Origin: an uncultured Catenibacterium sp.
GTDB lineage: Bacteria > Bacillota_I > Bacilli_A > Erysipelotrichales > Coprobacillaceae
Reading direction: 5' to 3'
Assembly (NCBI RefSeq): GCF_900764565.1
Contig: NZ_CAAFOM010000036.1
Location: 1-5,139, forward strand
DNA length: 5,139 nucleotides
Within the stretch, counting starts at the first letter, position 1. Every line of letters begins with the position of its first letter. The notes under the pieces were generated by a model, which saw only the letters and a program-made list of their open reading frames with translations, was not told where the DNA came from and searched no databases. A program made the translations under genes and the position numbers. This document shows positions 1-4,941 of this stretch, one piece after another.

Positions 1-52
1 AAAACAGGTGGAGATTATGCGTTTTTAACGGCATATGTCCACCTGTTTTTTT
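1..52. terminator. Long hairpin terminator, possibly bidirectional
   Basis: Bases 1-12 (AAAACAGGTGGA) are a perfect inverted repeat of 38-49. Inside it, TATGC (16-20) can pair with GCATA (31-35), giving a long stem with an internal bulge. On the plus strand the stem runs into seven T (46-52), a good intrinsic terminator for a gene entering from the left. On the minus strand it begins 8 bases after the stop of the antitoxin-like gene and ends in at least four T at the window edge, so it may also end that transcript. The left boundary is cut by the window, so the length of the minus-strand T-run is unknown. Confidence 0.75.
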
Positions 53-59
53 GCGTGTT

Positions 60-248
60 TTATACATCTAATGCTTTCTTAAACGCTTCGATACTAGAAT
101 ACCTTGGAGAAGAAGGATCATTTATTATTTTTCTGCCTTCCTCAATGGCAGCAACTGTAGTATCATTTGGTATTTCAAGTTCATTGAATATTTCTTCTTG
201 GTCCTTGGTTATCTTCTCTGTATGAATATTCACATTGGTTGTTGCCAT
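60..248 (-). CDS. RelB/DinJ-like antitoxin, apparently internally shortened, without toxin
   Basis: This encodes a 62-residue protein starting MATTNVNIHTEK. The N-terminus (TTNVNI followed by a charged helix ending EEIFNEL, residues 3-24) resembles the start of RelB/DinJ ribbon-helix-helix antitoxins. The C-terminus (PNDTTVAAIEEGRKI, then an YSSIEAFKKAL tail) resembles their toxin-binding end. Known members usually run to about 85-95 residues. The segment that normally follows the 'NELG' position, with the second DNA-binding helix and an 'IPFEI'-like stretch, is absent here: NEL is followed at once by EIPND. I infer an in-frame internal loss of roughly 25-30 residues. No RelE/YafQ toxin follows, because a hairpin starts 8 bases after the stop. 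An ATG 15 bases upstream overlaps the GGAGG and is not used; the chosen ATG has GGAGG 8 bases before it. It could be a decaying remnant, or a small protein that still binds a toxin encoded elsewhere. Family recognition is from memory. Confidence 0.65.
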   Translation of the reverse strand: MATTNVNIHTEKITKDQEEIFNELEIPNDTTVAAIEEGRKIINDPSSPRYSSIEAFKKALDV

Positions 249-256
249 AAAGAAAA

Positions 257-261
257 CCTCC
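257..261 (-). promoter_or_regulatory. Ribosome binding site setting the antitoxin-like start
   Basis: The minus strand reads GGAGG followed by 8 bases and the ATG at 248-246. The longer reading from the ATG at 263-261 would have this GGAGG inside its own first codons, which argues against that start. Confidence 0.8.
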
Positions 262-266
262 ATTCA

Positions 267-277
267 AGTATAGTATA
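267..277 (-). promoter_or_regulatory. Possible -10 region (tandem TATACT) for the antitoxin-like gene
   Basis: Two overlapping TATACT hexamers on the minus strand (277-272 and 272-267) lie just upstream of the GGAGG. I see no convincing -35 element 16-18 bases before either, so this is a weak call. A promoter is expected here because a terminator (304-329) separates this gene from the ATPase operon. Confidence 0.35.
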
Positions 278-303
278 TCAAATATAAGAAGCTCTATCTA
301 TGC

Positions 304-329
304 AAAAAGGCATCCCTGAGGATACCTTT
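304..329 (-). terminator. Intrinsic terminator of the metal efflux operon, overlapping the stop codon
   Basis: On the minus strand AAAGGTATCC, the loop TCAG, then GGATGCCTTT form a 10-bp stem with one G-U pair, followed by a T-run (five T in total from the stem end). The TAA stop of the ATPase (330-328) overlaps the foot of the stem. Confidence 0.85.
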
Positions 330-2205
330 AATTATGAATTGTGAGTGCACGTGTTGCATTCATGACTGCAAGAATCATAACACCTACATCTGCGAAGATG
401 GCAAGCCACATATTCGCAATACCAAGTGCACCTAATACTAAACAGATGAACTTAACAGCTAACGCAAAGACAATATTCTGTTTTACAATTCTTAGTGTTT
501 TAGTAGAAATCTTCATAGCGAGAGAAATCTTTAATGGATCATCATCCATTAATACGACATCTGCTGCTTCAATTGCAGCATCACTACCAAGTCCACCCAT
601 CGCAATACCAATATCAGCACGAGAGAGTACTGGTGCATCATTGATACCATCACCGACAAAGGCTAACTTTTCTTTATCTGATTTCTTAGCTAATAACTTT
701 TCTACTTCTTCTACCTTATCTGCAGGAAGAAGTTCACTATGCACTGTATCAATACCAATAGTATTGGCAACAAGATCTGCAGTAGAAGCACTATCCCCTG
801 TCAACATTACAGTTTCCTTAGCACCCAATGCCTTTAATCCACTAATGGCTTCTTTTGCGTGATCTTTGATAATATCAGAAATCACAATACAGCCTGCATA
901 TTTGTCATCAACTGCCACATAAACAAGTGTACCAGCCTTTGTATAAGCACTATAATCAATACCTTTTAACTTCATCAGCTTCGCATTACCTGCAAGAATA
1001 TGATGACCATTATAATCTGCTTCCACACCATGACCTGCAATTTCCTGAATGTTTTCTACAAGTGTATTATTAATCTTCTGATTATAAGCTTTCTTTAAGC
1101 TGACGCTGATAGGATGAGTTGAAGCACTTTCTGCATAAGCCGCATATTCAAGTAAGCTATCTTTATCAAAACATTCTGTAGGTACAACATCAGTGACTTC
1201 AAATACACCCTTAGTGAGTGTGCCTGTCTTATCAAATACAAAGTATTTAACATCAGATAATGTTTCTAGGTAGTTAGAACCTTTTACAAGAATACCATTC
1301 TTGCTGGCACATCCAATACCACCAAAGAAACTTAATGGAATAGAAATAACAAGAGCACAAGGACAGCTGATAACTAAGAATGTGAGGGCTCTAAAAATCC
1401 AGTCACCTACACGTGCAGGCTGTCCCATTATAGTTAAGACAATAGGGGGAATAATAGCCAAAGCCAACGCACTATAACAAACCACTGGTGTATAATATTT
1501 CGCAAACTTAGTAATAAAGTTTTCTGTCTTAGATTTCTTCATACTTGAGTTTTCTACAAGATCAAGAATCTTGGATACAGTTGATTCACCAAATTCTTTT
1601 GTTGTTTTAATAGTGATACGTGCTGTCATATTAATAGAACCACTATAGATTTCATCACCACAATGGGCATTGCGTGGCACACTTTCACCTGTTAAGGCAC
1701 TTGTATTAAGTGTTGTATCACCCTCTACAATAATTCCATCAATAGGCACTTTTTCACCAGGATTGACAATGATTTCACTACCAATCTCTACATCATCAGG
1801 ATCCACTTCTTCAATCTCTCCATCCACCATGATATTGGCATAATCAGGACGAATATCCATTAAAGCGGCAATATTCTTACGGCTCTTACCAACCGCAATA
1901 CTCTGGAATAATTCACCAATCTGATAGAAAACCATAACGGCAGAACCTTCAAGATATTCACCAAGACACATAGCCCCGATAGTAGCCACTGCCATTAAGA
2001 AGTTTTCATCAAATACCTGACCATGACTGATATTCTTAATGGATTTTCTTAAAATATCATGTCCAATCACAAAGTAGGGGATTAAATAGAGGATAAACTC
2101 GACATAGCCTGGTACAGGGACAATTGTCTTAAATACAGTAATCACAATTAATAAGACAATCGCAATAATGATTCTATTTAAAACATTCTTTTGCTTCTTT
2201 GTCAT
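328..2205 (-). CDS. cadA: P1B-2 type heavy-metal (Zn/Cd/Pb) efflux ATPase, CadA/ZntA-like
   Basis: A 625-residue inner-membrane P-type ATPase that should export Zn(II), Cd(II) or Pb(II) using ATP. Numbered from the chosen ATG, visible motifs are: actuator TGES (172-175); the membrane metal site CPC (281-283); the phosphorylated Asp325 in DKTGT; the nucleotide-domain HP (364-365), diagnostic of heavy-metal ATPases; TGD (469-471); and GDGINDAP (518-525). Near the C-terminus, Asn577 and Lys585 in the seventh helix and Asp606 in ADVG of the eighth match the P1B-2 (Zn/Cd/Pb) class and not the copper class. Hydrophobic helices appear near residues 10-30, 35-50, 66-95, 240-262, 272-297, 577-597 and 598-619. 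The protein begins directly before the first helix and has no N-terminal HMA domain; a separate HMA protein is encoded just upstream. A GTG at 2214 is in frame, but its G is the last base of the AAGGAG; the ATG at 2205 has 8-base spacing and is preferred. It is the last gene of the operon. Confidence 0.95.
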   Translation of the reverse strand: MTKKQKNVLNRIIIAIVLLIVITVFKTIVPVPGYVEFILYLIPYFVIGHDILRKSIKNISHGQVFDENFLMAVATIGAMCLGEYLEGSAVMVFYQIGELFQSIAVGKSRKNIAALMDIRPDYANIMVDGEIEEVDPDDVEIGSEIIVNPGEKVPIDGIIVEGDTTLNTSALTGESVPRNAHCGDEIYSGSINMTARITIKTTKEFGESTVSKILDLVENSSMKKSKTENFITKFAKYYTPVVCYSALALAIIPPIVLTIMGQPARVGDWIFRALTFLVISCPCALVISIPLSFFGGIGCASKNGILVKGSNYLETLSDVKYFVFDKTGTLTKGVFEVTDVVPTECFDKDSLLEYAAYAESASTHPISVSLKKAYNQKINNTLVENIQEIAGHGVEADYNGHHILAGNAKLMKLKGIDYSAYTKAGTLVYVAVDDKYAGCIVISDIIKDHAKEAISGLKALGAKETVMLTGDSASTADLVANTIGIDTVHSELLPADKVEEVEKLLAKKSDKEKLAFVGDGINDAPVLSRADIGIAMGGLGSDAAIEAADVVLMDDDPLKISLAMKISTKTLRIVKQNIVFALAVKFICLVLGALGIANMWLAIFADVGVMILAVMNATRALTIHN

Positions 2206-2213
2206 TTCTATCA

Positions 2214-2219
2214 CTCCTT
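2214..2219 (-). promoter_or_regulatory. Ribosome binding site deciding the ATPase start
   Basis: AAGGAG on the minus strand sits 8 bases before the ATG at 2205-2203 and directly after the TAA of the HMA gene. It overlaps the alternative GTG at 2214-2212, which therefore cannot be served by it. Confidence 0.8.
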
Positions 2220-2220
2220 A

Positions 2221-2439
2221 TTAAAGGAAGATTTCGCAATCATCCTCAACAATTTTACAATTTTCTCTTGCTTTTTCCATAACAGCCTGAGGATCTACAC
2301 CTTCCTCAAATTCAACCTTTAACTTTAAAGTCATAAAACTTAAAGTGGCATCCTTAACACCTTCAGTATTCTTTACTGCTTCTTCCATTTTATTTGCACA
2401 ATTTGCACAATCAACATCTACCTTATAAGTCTTTTTCAT
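2221..2439 (-). CDS. Free-standing HMA-domain metal-binding protein
   Basis: A 72-residue soluble protein made of a single ferredoxin-like HMA domain. The metal loop is D-C-A-N-C (Asp10, Cys11, Cys14), followed by the usual KMEEAVKNTEGV helix and a SFMTLKLKVEF strand. An Asp before the CxxC occurs in zinc-type HMA domains such as that of ZntA, which fits the P1B-2 ATPase encoded downstream. The C-terminus carries two more cysteines in an acidic setting (Cys61 and Cys68 in CKIVEDDCEIF), possibly extra metal ligands. In many CadA/ZntA proteins this domain is fused to the ATPase N-terminus. Here it is a separate gene, 15 bases before the ATPase ATG, so it probably acts as a partner, delivering metal or sensing it for the pump. 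A TAAAGGAG upstream doubles as the stop of the repressor gene and this gene's ribosome binding site, with 9-base spacing to ATG. A role in copper handling is possible but less likely in this context. Confidence 0.9.
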   Translation of the reverse strand: MKKTYKVDVDCANCANKMEEAVKNTEGVKDATLSFMTLKLKVEFEEGVDPQAVMEKARENCKIVEDDCEIFL

Positions 2440-2453
2440 ATTATTATTCTCCT

Positions 2454-2801
2454 TTACTCTTCAATATGATTCATACCAATAGATAAAATACTTCTTACAT
2501 GATCATCATCTAATGAATAGAAGATAACCTTTCCTTCTCTTCTAAACTTGACTAGTTTAGCATCCTTTAATACTTTAAGCTGATGACTGATAGCTGGCTG
2601 AGATAGTTTTAATATTGTTGCTAAATCACCTACACATAGTTCACCTTCAAATAAAGCATAGAGGATTTTGATTCTTGTAGAATCACCAAATGTCTTAAAT
2701 AAATCTGCTAAATCATAAAGATATTCATCATCAGGCTGATTCTCTAAAACCTTTGAAACAACATCTTCATTCGCATTTAAAAATTCATTTTTCTTTTCCA
2801 T
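2454..2801 (-). CDS. ArsR/SmtB-family zinc-responsive transcriptional repressor
   Basis: A 115-residue winged-helix repressor and first gene of the metal operon, expected to bind its own promoter and leave when Zn(II) or a similar ion binds. The fold is clear: LADLFKTFGDSTRIKILYAL (31-50), ELCVGDLATIL (54-64), the recognition helix LSQPAISHQLKVLKDAKLV (66-84) and the wing FRREGKVIFYSL (86-97). The C-terminal helix holds a complete D-x-H-x10-H-x2-E pattern (Asp99, His101, His112, Glu115), the alpha-5 zinc site known from SmtB and related to that of CzrA. The alpha-3 motif reads ELCVGD with a single Cys56, where CadC/ArsR-type cadmium or arsenic sensors have ELCVCD with two. This favours zinc sensing over cadmium/lead or arsenite sensing. 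Glu115 is the last residue of the protein. GAGGAGG lies 4 bases before the ATG. The stop codon overlaps the ribosome binding site of the HMA gene, suggesting coupled translation. Confidence 0.93.
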   Translation of the reverse strand: MEKKNEFLNANEDVVSKVLENQPDDEYLYDLADLFKTFGDSTRIKILYALFEGELCVGDLATILKLSQPAISHQLKVLKDAKLVKFRREGKVIFYSLDDDHVRSILSIGMNHIEE

Positions 2802-2835
2802 GGCTCCTCCTCATATAAACGTTTTTACATATTTA

Positions 2836-2864
2836 ATTATATGAATATGTTTATATGTTGTCAA
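2836..2864 (-). promoter_or_regulatory. Consensus sigma-A promoter of the metal efflux operon
   Basis: On the minus strand TTGACA (2864-2859) is followed by exactly 17 bases and TATAAT (2841-2836), both perfect consensus hexamers. Transcription should start near 2829, giving a leader of about 28 bases before the repressor ATG. Such a strong promoter is expected to be held off by a repressor. Confidence 0.88.
2839..2856. promoter_or_regulatory. Probable ArsR-family operator
   Basis: The plus strand reads ATATGAATATGTTTATAT, an 18-bp imperfect palindrome symmetric at 14 of 18 positions. It lies between the -35 and -10 hexamers and overlaps the -10. AT-rich palindromes of the ATATGAAC..TTCATAT type at this position are typical for ArsR/SmtB repressors; here the spacing between the half-sites is 2 bases shorter than the form I remember. 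A second half-site may lie at 2812-2820, a perfect 9-bp inverted match to 2849-2857. Binding by the encoded repressor is inferred. Confidence 0.6.
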
Positions 2865-2867
2865 TAG

Positions 2868-2899
2868 AAAAGCCGAAGAAACAAATGTTTCTTCGACTT
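2868..2899 (-). terminator. Intrinsic terminator of the hrb-fprA operon
   Basis: CGAAGAAAC (2874-2882) pairs perfectly with GTTTCTTCG (2887-2895) around a 4-base loop. The stem can extend past one mismatch through AAG/CTT to about 32 bases. On the minus strand it ends in a short run of four T. It lies 11 bases after the fprA stop and directly abuts the -35 of the metal operon promoter. Confidence 0.8.
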
Positions 2900-2910
2900 G
2901 GTTGTATGTA

Positions 2911-4257
2911 TTATTCTGTTACTTCTTCAAAATCAGAAGCGGGATGTTTACATAGAGGACAAATAAAGTCTTCAGGAAGTTCTTCTCCTGTATATTCATA
3001 ACCACAGATCTTGCAGCGCCACTTACGTTTTGGTGTTTCTTCTTTCTTTTGATGATCTGCACTCATATCTTCTACAATCACATCTGCAAGAGTTTCAATC
3101 TTTTCATAATCAGCTTCTTTCATACGTGATTTAATAGTGAGTTCTTCACCAATATAATTCCAAGCAAGAGGTTCAAGAATAGCTTTCATAGTCTTTTTAG
3201 CACTTGGTGCCCATGTACCATTTTCAATTAATACACATGTACGATTCTTTAAAAGATGTTCTTTAATCTCTACTAATAAGTTCTGCATAGGTGTAAATAA
3301 ACCTGCATTGTAAGATGCACTTGCGAATACTAAATGAGAATATTTAAAACTTTCAGATAAGATATAAGATGGATCAGTTTTAGATACATCATATACTTTA
3401 ATATTGTGAATACCTTTTTCACTTAACTTACTTGCAAGAATCTCAGCTGCATTGGCAGTTCCACCATAAATAGAACCATATGCAATCATGACACCTTTCA
3501 CTTCAGGTGTATAGGCTGCCCATAAAGCAGTATGTTCTACCATTAAGTTAATATCTTCATCCCAGATAGGACCATGTAGTGGACAAAGCATTGAAATATC
3601 AAGCGTAGAAGCTTTCTTTAGTGCGTTAGTCACCTGTACACCATATTTACCTACAATATTTGTATAATAACGTCTTGCTTCATTCCAAAATGATTCATCT
3701 AGATCCATTTCACTTGTAAATAGATTGCCATGAAGAGCACCAAAAGTACCAAAGGCATCTGCACTAAATAAGATACCTGTTGTAGAATCATAAGTCATCA
3801 TGACTTCAGGCCAATGAACCATTGGTGTAGTCACAAAGTTTAATACATGATGACCTGTTTCAAGTGTATCGCCTTCCTTGACAACAACAGCATGCTTATC
3901 TACATCAAAATCAAAGAACTGCTTCATCATACGGAATGTCATAGTATTACCCACAATCTTGACATCAGGATAACGTGCTACGATATCACAAAGTGTTGCA
4001 CAATGATCAGGTTCCATATGATTAACTACTACATAATCAAGTGGCTTGCCATCTAATACATGTTCAACATTTTCTAAGAACTGATGGGCAATTGCTGCAT
4101 CTGCAGTATCTAATAAGACAGTCTTATCATCTACTAATAAATAAGAATTATAACTGACACCATCAGGAATAGGATAAACATTTTCAAATAGTTCTAAACG
4201 TCTATCATTGCCTCCTACATAATAAAAATCATCACTTATTTGTCTTGCATTAAACAT
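2911..4257 (-). CDS. fprA: Flavodiiron protein (A-type flavoprotein) with C-terminal rubredoxin, O2/NO reductase
   Basis: A 448-residue cytoplasmic enzyme with three modules. Residues 1-250 are the metallo-beta-lactamase-like diiron domain with all seven expected ligands: His80, Glu82, Asp84 and His85 (HMEPDH), His148, Asp167 and His228. Residues 254-395 are the flavodoxin-like domain, with the FMN phosphate loop YGSIYGGTAN (260-269), SASYNAG (313-319) and ENGTWAPS (345-352). After a charged linker (about 400-412), residues 413-446 form a compact rubredoxin with Cys415, Cys418, Cys433 and Cys436 (CxxC, 14 residues, CxxC). Flavodiiron proteins reduce O2 to water and/or NO to N2O in anaerobes; those with a C-terminal rubredoxin resemble flavorubredoxin (NorV). 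Which substrate dominates cannot be read from the sequence. AGGAGG lies 8 bases before the ATG, and only 16 bases separate it from the stop of hrb, so the two are cotranscribed. Hrb is the obvious electron donor. Confidence 0.95.
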   Translation of the reverse strand: MFNARQISDDFYYVGGNDRRLELFENVYPIPDGVSYNSYLLVDDKTVLLDTADAAIAHQFLENVEHVLDGKPLDYVVVNHMEPDHCATLCDIVARYPDVKIVGNTMTFRMMKQFFDFDVDKHAVVVKEGDTLETGHHVLNFVTTPMVHWPEVMMTYDSTTGILFSADAFGTFGALHGNLFTSEMDLDESFWNEARRYYTNIVGKYGVQVTNALKKASTLDISMLCPLHGPIWDEDINLMVEHTALWAAYTPEVKGVMIAYGSIYGGTANAAEILASKLSEKGIHNIKVYDVSKTDPSYILSESFKYSHLVFASASYNAGLFTPMQNLLVEIKEHLLKNRTCVLIENGTWAPSAKKTMKAILEPLAWNYIGEELTIKSRMKEADYEKIETLADVIVEDMSADHQKKEETPKRKWRCKICGYEYTGEELPEDFICPLCKHPASDFEEVTE

Positions 4258-4273
4258 TCCTTGTTCCTCCTAC

Positions 4274-4870
4274 TTAAAGTGGCTCAAAATCAGATGCCGG
4301 ATGTTTACAGATAGGACAGATTAAATCTTCAGGTAACTCTTCACCTTCATAAACCCATCCACAGATCTTACATACCCATCCTTTTTTCTTCTTTTCTGGT
4401 TTTGGTTTCACATTCTTGAAATAATAATCATATGTCATAGAATCATGATCATTTAAGATAACAGCATCATCAAGTTCTACAATAAACATCGTATGTGTTA
4501 ACTCATCTAATGTCTCTATAACATGACCTTTCATATATGCATTCGCATATTGTGTTAAGTAAGGTAATGAGTCTTTCAAATCATACATATCAAAACCATC
4601 AAACTTATTAACCTCTTTACCACTTTGGAAACCAAATCGTTTAAAGATATCAAAAGGGCATGTGATATCAAGCACAGATAAAGTCATAGTCTTTGACTTC
4701 ATCAATACATCATGAGTGTAATTCGCTTTATTTACAGTCACTGCAATACGATAAGGATTACTTGTGAGCTGTACAGCTGTATTAATAATACAGCCATTAG
4801 GTTTATTACCATCATTGACACCTAATACATACAAACCATAACTGAGTTTAAATAATGCATTCTTTTCCAT
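4274..4870 (-). CDS. hrb: Flavin reductase-rubredoxin fusion (high-molecular-weight rubredoxin, Hrb)
   Basis: A 198-residue cytoplasmic protein. Residues 1-150 are a flavin reductase-like FMN-binding split barrel, recognisable from YGLYVLGV (11-18), NGCIINTAVQLTSNP (25-39) and VNKANYTHD (46-54). A lysine-rich linker (about 154-164) leads to a compact rubredoxin with Cys167, Cys170, Cys185 and Cys188. The architecture matches Hrb of Moorella thermoacetica, an NADH:rubredoxin oxidoreductase that feeds electrons to FprA for NO or O2 reduction; its position directly before fprA supports the same role. The rubredoxin differs from that of FprA at only 5 of 30 aligned residues from the first Cys to the final DFE. 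An ATG at 4876 is in frame but only one base from the AGGAGG; the ATG at 4870 has 7-base spacing and is chosen, removing two residues. This is the first gene of the operon, with a TATAAT and a cre-like palindrome upstream. Confidence 0.92.
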   Translation of the reverse strand: MEKNALFKLSYGLYVLGVNDGNKPNGCIINTAVQLTSNPYRIAVTVNKANYTHDVLMKSKTMTLSVLDITCPFDIFKRFGFQSGKEVNKFDGFDMYDLKDSLPYLTQYANAYMKGHVIETLDELTHTMFIVELDDAVILNDHDSMTYDYYFKNVKPKPEKKKKGWVCKICGWVYEGEELPEDLICPICKHPASDFEPL

Positions 4871-4877
4871 GGCCATA

Positions 4878-4883
4878 CCTCCT
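4878..4883 (-). promoter_or_regulatory. Ribosome binding site deciding the hrb start
   Basis: AGGAGG on the minus strand lies 7 bases before the ATG at 4870-4868 but only 1 base before the in-frame ATG at 4876-4874, so the inner ATG is the likely start. Confidence 0.75.
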
Positions 4884-4890
4884 CTTTCTT

Positions 4891-4896
4891 ATTATA
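4891..4896 (-). promoter_or_regulatory. -10 element of the hrb-fprA promoter
   Basis: A perfect TATAAT on the minus strand, with an expected start near 4884 and a leader of only about 14 bases. At 17-base spacing the -35 position is just a T-run belonging to the preceding terminator, so the -35 is poor. That could mean a weak promoter or one needing an activator. Confidence 0.5.
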
Positions 4897-4906
4897 AACG
4901 TTTACA
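4893..4906. promoter_or_regulatory. cre-like operator palindrome over the hrb -10
   Basis: The minus strand reads TGTAAACGTTTATA, matching the CcpA site consensus TGWAARCGYTWNCW at 13 of 14 positions; the plus strand also matches with one mismatch. It contains the perfect 10-bp palindrome TAAACGTTTA (4895-4904) and overlaps the TATAAT. CcpA/LacI-family binding would repress here. No regulator gene is visible in the window, so the identity of the binding protein is inferred. Confidence 0.4.
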
Positions 4907-4912
4907 CAAAAG

Positions 4913-4941
4913 AAAAAAACTCAGATGCATTATTTCTGAGT
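4913..4941 (-). terminator. Intrinsic terminator of the partial upstream gene
   Basis: On the minus strand ACTCAGA (4941-4935), a 9-base loop, and TCTGAGT (4925-4919) are followed by six further T (4918-4913). The TAA stop of the upstream gene (4932-4930) lies in the loop, so the stem overlaps the last codons. Confidence 0.8.

Noticed and set aside
249..263. Upstream ATG giving a 67-residue antitoxin-like protein
   Set aside because: The ATG overlaps the GGAGG that serves the ATG at 248, and the family's conserved start is MATTNV.
341..862. A 173-codon open frame on the plus strand
   Set aside because: It lies wholly antisense to the conserved C-terminal half of the efflux ATPase, has no ribosome binding site and a low-complexity Ala/Ser/Ile-rich product; it is a shadow frame.
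328..2205. Copper-exporting ATPase (CopA) assignment
   Set aside because: The CPC motif alone would allow it, but the seventh- and eighth-helix residues (N-x7-K and ADVG) and the zinc-type regulator fit the P1B-2 Zn/Cd/Pb class.
2206..2214. GTG start giving a 628-residue ATPase
   Set aside because: The GTG overlaps the AAGGAG ribosome binding site; the ATG three codons later has normal spacing.
60..2801. A mobile element or resistance island
   Set aside because: No transposase, integrase, direct repeats or terminal inverted repeats are visible, and base composition looks uniform with the neighbouring operon.
3847..4056. A 69-codon open frame on the plus strand
   Set aside because: It is antisense to the diiron-ligand region of fprA and its product resembles no known protein; no initiation signals precede it.
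4871..4876. Upstream ATG for hrb
   Set aside because: It is one base from the AGGAGG, too close for initiation; the ATG two codons later fits.
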